Below the pieces are notes generated by a model. That model was not told where the DNA came from. It worked only from the letters and a program-made list of their open reading frames with translations, and searched no databases. Shown in pieces: positions 1 to 8,410 of a DNA stretch of 35,105 bases (position 1 is its first letter; each line of letters begins with the position of its first letter). The position numbers were made by a program, and so were the translations under genes. This DNA comes from Halobacteriovorax sp. GTDB taxonomy: Bacteria; Bdellovibrionota; Bacteriovoracia; Bacteriovoracales; Bacteriovoracaceae. The DNA is taken from positions 1-35,105 of the forward strand of contig JAIFLR010000035.1 of NCBI GenBank assembly GCA_020048985.1, read 5' to 3'.

Positions 1-2
1 TT

Positions 3-146
3 TTAACCGAAGAGGAAAGTCATGAAGAGCTTATTTCAATTATTGAAAATCAAGTAAAAGCAAAGTCTCCAAAAGAGATGATGTTACAAGATACTTTCAA
101 TCATTTTTTAGCCGCCATAAAAGAGCGCGCTCACCAACACCGGTAA
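3..146 (+). CDS. C-terminal end of an unidentified gene (5' end outside window)
   Basis: An open frame enters from the left edge and runs for 47 codons to a TAA at 144-146. The visible residues are charged and mostly helical in character, with no motif I recognise. The stop lies only 6 bases before the aroQ ATG, so this is probably the upstream member of the same operon, and its translation may help start aroQ, which has no clear ribosome binding site. Function is unknown. The frame could in principle be a chance opening, but its length to the window edge and tight spacing to aroQ favour a real gene. Confidence 0.5.
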   Translation, partial: LTEEESHEELISIIENQVKAKSPKEMMLQDTFNHFLAAIKERAHQHR

Positions 147-152
147 AAATAT

Positions 153-578
153 ATGAAAAAAATGTTGATTATCAATGGACCCAACTTAAACATGCTGGGC
201 CAGAGAGAACCTGAAGTATATGGCAAAGAGACTTTGGATGATTTAAGAAAATTCACTGAGTCTATGATCAGTGGCCAGGCCAAGCTTGAATGGTTTCAAT
301 CTAATGTGGAAGGGGAGCTGGTAAATCGCATCCAAAAAGCAGTTTCAGAGGACTTCACCGCCCTGATTATTAACCCGGGTGGTTATGCTCACACAAGTGT
401 CGCCATTCATGACGCTCTGAAAATCCTGAAAATTCCAGTAATTGAAGTCCATTTGAGCCAAGTTTATAAGCGTGAAGAGTTCCGTCATACATTATTGACG
501 GCAAAAGCCGCGACGGCCATAATGTCCGGATTCGGAAAGCAGACATATTACATCGCGATAAATTCGCAGCTCCAGTAA
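153..578 (+). CDS. aroQ: 3-dehydroquinate dehydratase, type II
   Basis: This cytoplasmic enzyme converts 3-dehydroquinate to 3-dehydroshikimate in the shikimate pathway for aromatic amino acids. The 141-residue length is typical of the small dodecameric type II family. The N-terminal GPNLNMLG motif (residues 9-16) is followed by Arg18 and Tyr23, the catalytic tyrosine region. Asn74-Pro-Gly-Gly with His80, and His100 in the EVHLS motif with Arg107 and Arg111, match the substrate-binding and catalytic set known in this family. Translation probably starts at the ATG at 153; no purine-rich Shine-Dalgarno precedes it, so coupling to the gene ending at 146 is likely. It is first in a tight run with efp, accB and accC, an order familiar from other bacteria. 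Confidence 0.95.
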   Translation: MKKMLIINGPNLNMLGQREPEVYGKETLDDLRKFTESMISGQAKLEWFQSNVEGELVNRIQKAVSEDFTALIINPGGYAHTSVAIHDALKILKIPVIEVHLSQVYKREEFRHTLLTAKAATAIMSGFGKQTYYIAINSQLQ

Positions 579-590
579 AGGATCATCTTT

Positions 591-1157
591 ATGTATCAAA
601 CAACAGATTTTAGAAAAGGCCTTAAAATTGAGATTGAAGGGAAACCTTGGATCATTGTGGATTTCCAACACGTAAACCCTGGCAAAGGCTCTGCCTTCGT
701 TAGAACTCGTATCAGAAATCTTGAAACAAACCAGACGATTGAAAGAACTTTCAAGGCCGGCGTTGAAACTGTTGGTAAGCCAGATATGGAAGAAAAAGAA
801 ATGGAATATAACTACTCAGATATTGATGGTTATAATTTCATGGATCAAACCAATTTTGAAATGGTTCACCTTTCTCATGACCAAGTTGGTGATAATAAGT
901 TTTATCTTCAAGAAAATATTCGTGTCTATATTCTCTACTATAATGGGCGTCCAATTTCGATCGAACTTCCAAACTTCATTAACTTAAAAGTTGTTGAAAC
1001 TGATCCTGGTATGAAAGGTGACACTGCAACAGGTGGTAACAAAAAAGCCATTCTTGAAACAGGTCTTCAAGTAAACGTTCCTCTTTTCATTAAAGAGGGA
1101 GAAATATTAAAAATTGATACACGCACAGGTGAATATCTAGAACGTGCTAAGGTTTAA
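591..1157 (+). CDS. efp: Elongation factor P
   Basis: EF-P binds the ribosome between the P and E sites and relieves stalling at runs of proline. The 188-residue length and three-domain beta-barrel layout are standard. The loop that reaches the peptidyl-transferase centre reads HVNPGKGSAF, with Lys32 at the position that is modified in many bacteria. The lysine form rules out the rhamnosylated-arginine (EarP) subclass, but no modification enzyme is encoded here, so the modification state cannot be told. The C-terminal domain carries the usual DTRTGEY signature near residues 176-182. An AAAGGA ribosome binding site sits about ten bases before the ATG. It lies 12 bases after aroQ and 3 bases before accB, in one operon. 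Confidence 0.97.
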   Translation: MYQTTDFRKGLKIEIEGKPWIIVDFQHVNPGKGSAFVRTRIRNLETNQTIERTFKAGVETVGKPDMEEKEMEYNYSDIDGYNFMDQTNFEMVHLSHDQVGDNKFYLQENIRVYILYYNGRPISIELPNFINLKVVETDPGMKGDTATGGNKKAILETGLQVNVPLFIKEGEILKIDTRTGEYLERAKV

Positions 1158-1160
1158 TTC

Positions 1161-1625
1161 ATGAATTTAGACACTCTAAAACAAATTGTTAAAGTAGCTA
1201 AAGACGAAGGTGTCGCTGAATTAAAAGTTGATACAAAGGATTTCAAAGTTGAAGTCCGTTTTTCAACTGGGCACGTGGCCACAGTTCAGCACACTCAACA
1301 TGTTGTTCAAGCTGCTCCCCAGGCCATGCCTGCGGCAGTGGCATCAACATCAACTTCAACAGCTAAAGCAGCTATAAACTCGAATTTCCATATTGTGAAA
1401 TCTCCATTCGTTGGAACATTTTATGCTTCACCAGGACCGGGAAAGCCCGTTTATACCAAAATTGGTGACAAGGTTAAAATCGGACAAGCACTTTGTGTGC
1501 TTGAAGCCATGAAAATCATGAATGAAATAGACGCTGATATTAACGGTGAAATCGTTGAAATCTGTGTTGAGAACGAAAGTCTGGTTGAATTTGACCAGCC
1601 TCTATTCAAGATCAAGCCTAACTAA
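1161..1625 (+). CDS. accB: Biotin carboxyl carrier protein of acetyl-CoA carboxylase (BCCP)
   Basis: This carrier holds the biotin that moves CO2 from biotin carboxylase to the carboxyltransferase during malonyl-CoA formation for fatty acid synthesis. An N-terminal helical segment (about residues 1-35) is followed by a flexible Ala/Ser/Thr/Pro/Gln-rich linker (about 40-72). The biotinyl (lipoyl-like) domain spans about 76-154. The biotinylation motif EAMKIMNEI places the biotin on Lys118. The 154-residue length is typical. The ribosome binding site AAGG lies inside the last codons of efp. The stop TAA overlaps the accC ATG by one base (TAATG), which suggests translational coupling and equal output of the two subunits. 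Confidence 0.97.
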   Translation: MNLDTLKQIVKVAKDEGVAELKVDTKDFKVEVRFSTGHVATVQHTQHVVQAAPQAMPAAVASTSTSTAKAAINSNFHIVKSPFVGTFYASPGPGKPVYTKIGDKVKIGQALCVLEAMKIMNEIDADINGEIVEICVENESLVEFDQPLFKIKPN

Positions 1626-2983
1626 TGAAGCCAGAAGCAAAGAAGTTTAAAAAAGTCCTCATCGCTAACCGTGGTGAAATTGCAATCAGGGTTATTCGTA
1701 GCTGCAAGGAGCTAGGAATTGAAACTGTTGCTGTCCATTCAACGGCTGATGAAGATTCTTTGCACGTTAAAATGGCCGATGAGTCAGTTTGTATTGGACC
1801 AGCCAAATCATCTCTTTCCTATTTAAATGTCCCTCAGATCTTATCTGCTGCTGATATAACTGGTGCAGATGCTATTCATCCTGGTTACGGATTTTTGTCA
1901 GAAAATGATGAATTTGCTGAACTATGTGAGAAATGGGGAATAACTTTCATTGGCCCAAGCGTGAAATGTATTCAGGCGATGGGTGATAAAATTGAATCCA
2001 AACTGATCGCTAAGAAGGCAAAAGTTCCAACACTTGAACCTATTTATGTGAAAGATTCTTCAGAATCAGAAATCCAGAAATCTGTCGAGAAAATGGGTTT
2101 TCCTGTTTTAATAAAAGCCTCTGCTGGTGGCGGTGGAAGAGGTATGAAGCGAATTGAAAACTTCGCAGAACTCTGGCCGGCGTTATCTCGCTTAGAAGAA
2201 GAAGCTAAAGCAGCTTTTGGTGACGGGACTTTATTCATCGAAAAATACGTTGAAAATCCAAGACATATTGAAGTTCAAATCCTAGCTGACCAGCACGGAA
2301 GTGTGATTCATCTGGGTGAGCGCGACTGTACGATTCAGAGACGCTTTCAAAAAATATTGGAGGAAGCTCCTTCTCCGGTTCTTACTCCTAAAGTGCGAGA
2401 AGAAATTTGCGAGTCGGCCGTACGTTTAGCCAAGTTTGTAAATTACGATTCTGTCGGCACGGTAGAGTTTCTCTACGATCAAGACACCCAGAAATTCTAT
2501 TTCATGGAAATGAATACCAGAATTCAGGTGGAGCACCCCGTCACTGAGGGCCGAACTGGAGTTGACTTGATTAGTGAGCAAATTCGTCACGCTCAAGGCG
2601 AAAAAAGCAGATTTAAGCAGTCAGACATTATTTTCAGAAATCACGTTATCGAATTTCGAATTAATGCTGAAAATCCTAAAACGGGTATGCCCTCTCCCGG
2701 CCATATCACGCATTATCACAGACCTGGCGGCATTGGCGTAAGAACAGATGACTATATTTATACAGGATATACTGTACCCCCTTACTATGACTCTATGATC
2801 TCAAAAATCATTGTCCAGGCCGATAATCGGGCCAACTGTATCACACGTGCGAAACGAGTTTTAAATGAAACAGTGGTCAGCGGAATACAAACAAACATCA
2901 ATTTACACAAAGAAATACTAGAAGATCCGGACTTCGTAGAAAGTAAGTTTTCGACCAATTATTTATCCAAAAAACTCATTTAA
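1625..2983 (+). CDS. accC: Biotin carboxylase subunit of acetyl-CoA carboxylase
   Basis: This ATP-grasp enzyme carboxylates the biotin on AccB using ATP and bicarbonate. The N-terminal preATP-grasp domain begins with ANRGEIAIRVIRSCKELGI. The glycine-rich ATP lid GGGGRGM is at residues 168-174, and the catalytic motif EMNTRIQVEHPV begins at Glu295, with Asn297 and Arg299 as expected from the E. coli enzyme. The 452-residue length fits the stand-alone subunit, not a fused pyruvate or propionyl-CoA carboxylase. Its start overlaps the accB stop by one base. The carboxyltransferase genes accA and accD are not in the window. A gap of under 50 bases separates it from the next gene on the same strand, with no obvious terminator. 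Confidence 0.97.
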   Translation: MKPEAKKFKKVLIANRGEIAIRVIRSCKELGIETVAVHSTADEDSLHVKMADESVCIGPAKSSLSYLNVPQILSAADITGADAIHPGYGFLSENDEFAELCEKWGITFIGPSVKCIQAMGDKIESKLIAKKAKVPTLEPIYVKDSSESEIQKSVEKMGFPVLIKASAGGGGRGMKRIENFAELWPALSRLEEEAKAAFGDGTLFIEKYVENPRHIEVQILADQHGSVIHLGERDCTIQRRFQKILEEAPSPVLTPKVREEICESAVRLAKFVNYDSVGTVEFLYDQDTQKFYFMEMNTRIQVEHPVTEGRTGVDLISEQIRHAQGEKSRFKQSDIIFRNHVIEFRINAENPKTGMPSPGHITHYHRPGGIGVRTDDYIYTGYTVPPYYDSMISKIIVQADNRANCITRAKRVLNETVVSGIQTNINLHKEILEDPDFVESKFSTNYLSKKLI

Positions 2984-3016
2984 AAGTATAATAAAATTAA
3001 GTGTTTAATGTGCCAC

Positions 3017-3025
3017 AGGAAGGGG
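3017..3025 (+). promoter_or_regulatory. Ribosome binding site deciding the start of the TPR-like gene
   Basis: AGGAAGGGG ends five bases before the GTG at 3031. An earlier in-frame GTG at 3001 has only A/T-rich sequence before it and no ribosome binding site, so 3031 is the better start. Confidence 0.6.
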
Positions 3026-3030
3026 CATTG

Positions 3031-4410
3031 GTGGATAATATTTCTCGAATTCAGCAATTCTTGGCGGAGTCCAAATTTGTTGAAGCACAAAAAGAAGCTG
3101 AGCTTGTTTTAAGTCAATCCAGAAGTTCTGAAACTATAGAACTACTGGAATTATACTTTGAATCCCTTAAGGCCCAATCCCATCCTTTACCGCCAGATCT
3201 GCTTTTTACTCTGGTTGAAAAACTGCTGGTAGAGAAACCAGATCAGGCAGAAGAATGGCTATTGGCTATTCCCAAAGAAAAAATCCAGGATAAGCAGCGG
3301 CTACTGAATGCCGAGATTAAAATTGCAGATCAAAAAGGCAAAACAGAAGATCTCTACAATTTAATTTCTCGGTATCAGGTCATGAAATATGAAATGCAGT
3401 CGCCAAAAATTTCTAGCTACGTTCAGGGATTAGTCGAAAAATATTTTCTGCATGATTTTCATCTTCAACTTCAATCCCTTGCTATTGAGTTGATGCGAAT
3501 GAACCTTACTCATTGTGAAAAATTACTTAAAGAATTGATCTTGTCTTGCTATGAGAAGTCATCACCACGTGGAATAAGTGAAAAATTAAACTCATTATAT
3601 CAAGTCCTCAACTCGACTCAAGGCTTACAGTACTTGGAAATATATAAAAATTTTATTTTCTTAATGGTGAATGGAGTGGTGGAAAAAAAAGATTTTAAGA
3701 AAATTACTGAGATTATCATTTTTACTGACGACTTTAAACTTCAAGCCTTAATTTTAAATTTACTACTGAAAGAGGGATTGGACGAAGTGGCAAGAGACCT
3801 GGCCCAAGAGATGCGACAGAATAAAGGATATGATTATGTTTACCTCGATAAATACTTACCTCAGCTAAAATCCTTCTTCTTTCAAGCTGCGGTCAGAAGC
3901 TTAAAGCCCGCAGGGCCAACACTGAATGAAGCTGACTTGAAATTGGAGAAAAACGCTCCTTATCAACCGGCCGAAGAGGCAGCGATGGAGGTCTCGGATG
4001 AGGAAGAGTTGTTGTCTCAGTTGCTTAAACACCAGAGCTTTTCCCCCAACGAGCTTCTTGATATAGCAGTAAGTTTTGTCCAGGCAGAATTTTATAAAGC
4101 GGCTTTGAGAGCTGCTGAGATGGCTTTCAACTTGACTGAAGAAGTGGAGGTTAGACTGAAGGCAAATTATTTAAAAGTAACTTGCTTACTTAAAACAGGA
4201 GACTACAGGGCGGCCCTGGATATTTCATTAGGTGCTTTAAATTATTCCATTACCCAGAATGACATCCTTTCATTTCTCTATTCCCAGGCAGAGGCACATT
4301 TAAAACTCCATGAGTATAAAAACGCTAAAAAAGTTCTAAAAAAAATTCTGACTATTGATGCTAATTACAGGATGACGAAAGAAAGACTGGAAAGGTTAGA
4401 TGCGATTTAA
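3031..4410 (+). CDS. TPR-like repeat protein of unknown role, upstream of tamB
   Basis: About 459 residues, nearly all predicted alpha-helix, with no signal peptide and no transmembrane segment, so probably cytoplasmic. The C-terminal third (about residues 335-455) has paired-helix repeats of TPR type: alternating Ala, Leu and Tyr at helix packing positions (for example the AEFYKAALRAAEMAF and GDYRAALDISLGALNY helices), ending with a unit resembling a canonical TPR. A patch rich in Glu and Asp around residues 300-330 separates this from the N-terminal helical half. The start is taken at GTG 3031 because a strong ribosome binding site precedes it; GTG 3001 is a weaker alternative. The stop overlaps tamB (ATG at 4400), so the two are translationally coupled. 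TPR proteins usually act as scaffolds; a role with TamA/TamB is only an inference from position. Confidence 0.8.
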   Translation: MDNISRIQQFLAESKFVEAQKEAELVLSQSRSSETIELLELYFESLKAQSHPLPPDLLFTLVEKLLVEKPDQAEEWLLAIPKEKIQDKQRLLNAEIKIADQKGKTEDLYNLISRYQVMKYEMQSPKISSYVQGLVEKYFLHDFHLQLQSLAIELMRMNLTHCEKLLKELILSCYEKSSPRGISEKLNSLYQVLNSTQGLQYLEIYKNFIFLMVNGVVEKKDFKKITEIIIFTDDFKLQALILNLLLKEGLDEVARDLAQEMRQNKGYDYVYLDKYLPQLKSFFFQAAVRSLKPAGPTLNEADLKLEKNAPYQPAEEAAMEVSDEEELLSQLLKHQSFSPNELLDIAVSFVQAEFYKAALRAAEMAFNLTEEVEVRLKANYLKVTCLLKTGDYRAALDISLGALNYSITQNDILSFLYSQAEAHLKLHEYKNAKKVLKKILTIDANYRMTKERLERLDAI

Positions 4411-7400
4411 GAGCATTTTAGGCGCATTTATTTTTATATGCTTAGCAAGTTTCATTGCTCTAGTAATTTTTATTCAAACTAAAAACTTTGGTAGAATTGC
4501 GACCAAAGTTATTTCTAATTTAAGTCAGAGAAGGGCCCAGACCCAAGTGAGCGTCAAAAGCATCAACATCAGCATATTTCCTCCAGGGATAGAATTAAAT
4601 CAGGTGAAGGTTAAAAAAAATATAGCTCCAGATAAAATTTTTCAATCAGAGTTTGGGAAATTGGGGTTCTATATTGGGCTTGTTGAGATTGAAGAGAAAA
4701 AAATATCTCTTGGCGAAATAAAAGTATCTGACTCTGTTATAGAATATTTGGGGCCCCAAGAAGACGAGGAAGAACTAAAAGAAATTGATCAACAACTCAT
4801 AAATAAAATCTTTAATCTTACAGATGGGCTCCCAGTAAGGGTCGATTCTTTGATCCTGGAGAATTCAAGAGTCATTGTTAATCGTGAATTGATAGAAGCA
4901 AAAAGGCTTAAACTTTTCCGCCGTGGTGATTCATTCATGGTTAGATTCCACCTCGCGAATTTATTCCCCGTCCAGGGGAGTGAGTTTTCTATTGATGAAA
5001 TCTGGGGAGATGCAGAGGTTGGAAGAAAAAATATTGATATCCATCGACTAAAAATACAACATGATGTGCATACATTGTTATTAAAGGGGAAAATTACAAA
5101 CTACCCTTTGCTTAAAAATGCTGAGGCAGCTTTATCTGGTGAATCCTCTGTTCACCTCAAAAACATCAAGGATGAGATTTTTATCCCGAAAACGATAAAA
5201 ATAAACCATGGTTATGCTCATGTTATTTTTAAGGCAAGCCTAAAAGACAAAAAGATTGGTGCTGGCATAGATCTTTCATTGAGTGACTTTGATACTAATA
5301 TAGTAAAAGCAAGCAAAGTGATAACTTCGCTAGAAATCAAAAATTATAAACTTAAGCTTAATAATTTTAGCTTAATGAATAATAATGAAAAGCTGGCCTT
5401 AAAAGCACCGGTTGAAATCTACAATTTTGAAAATGCCCAGTTTCTTTACGACCCTATTAACGTCCAAGTTCAAAATCTGAACTTGAATAATGTATTAGGG
5501 ATTTTGCCTTCATTAAATTCCATTAAGGGAGAATTAACAGGGGAGATGGTTTTTACATTCAAAAATAATGACATGGAGTTTAAGCCAAAGGATGGATTTG
5601 TCATAAATAATCTTGGACTGGTCGTTGGGAAGGACAAGCCTTTCACCATTTTAATGATCAAAAAGGCGAGATTAGCGTCTACATCTTTCAGGGTTAATGA
5701 TTTGAGCGAGTTCCGGATGGACTCAATTATTGAACTCAAAAATTCACTTTTAGATGTTCATGGAATGGTTAATTCCAAGATGGTCGATTTTAAAATCAAT
5801 AATGCGATGGTGGATTTAGAAGATTTCGGCAATATTGCAAAACTTGACGTGAAGGGAAGCGGGAACTTGGATATTGATGTTTCAGGTCCCCTGGAAGATA
5901 CCAATATCAATTTAAGGGGTAAGACCAAAAATTTTGAAGTGCTTGGTTATAAACTGGGTCAAGCGGATAAGGATTTAACCATTGCTTTAGGAGAGTCTAG
6001 TGTTGTTATCCATCGTCTCGAAGCGCTTTATAGAAATACCCCGATTTCCGGTACGGGTGCAATCAATTATGGAAATCTGGATATTGCCCTCGGGATCAAT
6101 TCACCAAAGACGAATTATCATGACCTAAAAGAAATCCTGGCCCCCATCTTTTCCAAGGTAACCTTCTTGCCTCCTGATTTTGATTTTAATGGAAAACTGG
6201 ATGCAAATATTTTTGGCAGGACATCTCTTGACCAGTTAAAGGTTAAGTCTGAGGTTCAATTCACGGATTTAATTGCTTACAATGAAAGCATTAGTTCGGG
6301 CGAAGTTTCCATTGGTTTTAATAACCAAGTACTGTCCCTGAAAAATCTCACAGCGAACAAGGGAAAGGGACAGATTCGCGGGGATTTCTCTTTTAACCTT
6401 AAGAATGATCAAATGATGGTAGATTATGAATGGGATGATATTCAATTGTCTGGAATGTCATTTGCCAAAAAAATTAAGCTTAATCTCCAAGGTGTTCTTT
6501 CAGGGTCCATGAAGGGAGAGGGTAGCACTAAAGACTATGTGATGAAGCTTAATGGGTTGGTTTCTGATACCAAAACTCAAGACTATACTTTTAAAGATAC
6601 TGTTTTTAATGCCAATATTTCACCTCAGTATATAACCGGTAAAGCTTCAGTGCTTGGTTCGATAGTCACAACCGAATTTGACTATTCCCACATAAAAGGC
6701 AGGCCATCCAAAATCAAGTTGGATATTGATGCACCTGATTTAAAGCCATTTGTAACGGCATTCCTTGGAGAGCACCTGGAGTCCGAAGAATTCACTGGAA
6801 GTTTGAAGTTCCACATTGATAGTAAGTTTCGAGGAGTTTTTGAAGAGGTAGACGTTAACGCCAACTTGGAAAAACTTATTTTTAAACATGAGAACCTAAA
6901 AGTTCATTATGTTTCATCGCAGCCTCAGTTTCTAATCCAAGACAATATTATCAAAAAGTGGAATCTATCCATTTCAGAATCAGACCTCTTTGTGCAAACA
7001 AAAGGAAGTGGCAAGTTTGGTGGGGATGTTAGTCTAGTGAATGAAATTCATTTCAATTCGAAGATTTTTGAAATCCTTTTTGCTCAAGTGTTGTCTTCTG
7101 AGGGATTTATAAGAAATATTTTCAAAGTTGAAGGGGAGAGGGGGAATTACAAATTTTCTGTTTCATCACGCAGCAGTGATCTTAATCTTACACTCGATGC
7201 GATACCTTTTCCACTTAATCATTTAAAGTATGCAATGGAGTACTCAGATGATCGACTCGTCATTCAGGATCTTCAAACATCTTTGGAAAACGGGTCGGTA
7301 GCTATCAAAGGAGATGTCTTTTTTGATAATGAATATCCGGACATCAATTTGAAGTACTCTCTTGATAAAGCGGAAATTCCAATCCTGGGAAAATCCATTA

Positions 7401-8410
7401 TAAATGTCACTGGTGAAGGGATTGTCCTTGGTAACGAGCCCCCTTACAACGTCGGGGGAGATATTCTTATCAATAAAGGGCATATTGTTAACGAACTAAA
7501 TGAGTTCTCACCAAAATCGAACGCTCTTTCTCAAGTTCGCTTCTTGCCTGCCAACCAGGAATCTCCTTTAGGGAAATTATTTAATCTCAACGTTAATGTT
7601 AAGGCAGATACCCCCGTAAGAATTTCTAACTCCCTGATGGATGTAAGTCTTAAGGGCGAAATTATGCTTATGGGGAATCCATTTCGTCCAAAGGGAGAGG
7701 GACGGATATTCTCTCCACCTGGGATGTCACGAATATTTTTTAAAAATAATGAGTATTTTATTACCAGTGCTGACCTGAACTTCTCACCCAAAAAAGAAAT
7801 TTCTAACCCTGAGTTTGATGTTCAGGCCCTGACATATATTGCTAATTACAAAGTCTATGCAAAAACATACGGGGATTTAGAGAGGTTTAATTTTGATTTA
7901 ACTTCCGACCCAGCATTGCCTCGTAATTCAATCCTCTCCTTAATCGCATTTGGTTATACCGATGAAATTCAAAATACTTTAGGTCAAAAAGACCAGCAGA
8001 GCTTAACCCAGGTCGGGGTTGGATCTTTTGTTTTCGATCGCTTTAAAATTAGTGATATTTTGAACAAGCAATTTGGTCTCCAGGTTAATCTTGGGACAGT
8101 GCTGGAGCAATCGCAAACAGATAGTCTTCTTACGGGGCGAACCCAGGATGGCCAGGGGACCATTGGTAGAACTCGTTCTGCCACGAAGATTGAATTAAAA
8201 AAGAGGCTTGATGAGGCCCTAACCTTATCTGTATCGAGCACTATGGGCGGAAGTATTGGGCAAAGACAAAGCATGAATTTGAATTACAGCTTAAGTAAAA
8301 AGGTTCAGGTAGAAGGTGTCTACGAACTTAGAACAAATGCTGAAGGTGAAGAAGATATCATAGATAACTCAATTGGTGGTGACGTTAAGTTCAGGTGGAC
8401 ATTCAAATGA
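4400..8410 (+). CDS. tamB: Translocation and assembly module inner-membrane protein TamB (AsmA-like, DUF490)
   Basis: TamB-family proteins span the periplasm as a long hydrophobic groove from the inner membrane to a BamA-type partner, and are linked to outer-membrane protein insertion and phospholipid transport. The 1336-residue product starts with one membrane anchor (about residues 7-27), followed by long repetitive beta-strand sequence typical of AsmA/TamB grooves. The C-terminal DUF490 region is recognisable by the block around NPEFDVQA and YGDLERFNFDLTSDPALP, then LSLIAFGYT, which in this family contacts the partner barrel. A ribosome binding site GGAAAGG lies five bases before the ATG inside the preceding gene. 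The stop overlaps the tamA start as ATGA (8407-8410). Length is close to E. coli TamB (about 1260). Confidence 0.93.
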   Translation: MRFKSILGAFIFICLASFIALVIFIQTKNFGRIATKVISNLSQRRAQTQVSVKSINISIFPPGIELNQVKVKKNIAPDKIFQSEFGKLGFYIGLVEIEEKKISLGEIKVSDSVIEYLGPQEDEEELKEIDQQLINKIFNLTDGLPVRVDSLILENSRVIVNRELIEAKRLKLFRRGDSFMVRFHLANLFPVQGSEFSIDEIWGDAEVGRKNIDIHRLKIQHDVHTLLLKGKITNYPLLKNAEAALSGESSVHLKNIKDEIFIPKTIKINHGYAHVIFKASLKDKKIGAGIDLSLSDFDTNIVKASKVITSLEIKNYKLKLNNFSLMNNNEKLALKAPVEIYNFENAQFLYDPINVQVQNLNLNNVLGILPSLNSIKGELTGEMVFTFKNNDMEFKPKDGFVINNLGLVVGKDKPFTILMIKKARLASTSFRVNDLSEFRMDSIIELKNSLLDVHGMVNSKMVDFKINNAMVDLEDFGNIAKLDVKGSGNLDIDVSGPLEDTNINLRGKTKNFEVLGYKLGQADKDLTIALGESSVVIHRLEALYRNTPISGTGAINYGNLDIALGINSPKTNYHDLKEILAPIFSKVTFLPPDFDFNGKLDANIFGRTSLDQLKVKSEVQFTDLIAYNESISSGEVSIGFNNQVLSLKNLTANKGKGQIRGDFSFNLKNDQMMVDYEWDDIQLSGMSFAKKIKLNLQGVLSGSMKGEGSTKDYVMKLNGLVSDTKTQDYTFKDTVFNANISPQYITGKASVLGSIVTTEFDYSHIKGRPSKIKLDIDAPDLKPFVTAFLGEHLESEEFTGSLKFHIDSKFRGVFEEVDVNANLEKLIFKHENLKVHYVSSQPQFLIQDNIIKKWNLSISESDLFVQTKGSGKFGGDVSLVNEIHFNSKIFEILFAQVLSSEGFIRNIFKVEGERGNYKFSVSSRSSDLNLTLDAIPFPLNHLKYAMEYSDDRLVIQDLQTSLENGSVAIKGDVFFDNEYPDINLKYSLDKAEIPILGKSIINVTGEGIVLGNEPPYNVGGDILINKGHIVNELNEFSPKSNALSQVRFLPANQESPLGKLFNLNVNVKADTPVRISNSLMDVSLKGEIMLMGNPFRPKGEGRIFSPPGMSRIFFKNNEYFITSADLNFSPKKEISNPEFDVQALTYIANYKVYAKTYGDLERFNFDLTSDPALPRNSILSLIAFGYTDEIQNTLGQKDQQSLTQVGVGSFVFDRFKISDILNKQFGLQVNLGTVLEQSQTDSLLTGRTQDGQGTIGRTRSATKIELKKRLDEALTLSVSSTMGGSIGQRQSMNLNYSLSKKVQVEGVYELRTNAEGEEDIIDNSIGGDVKFRWTFK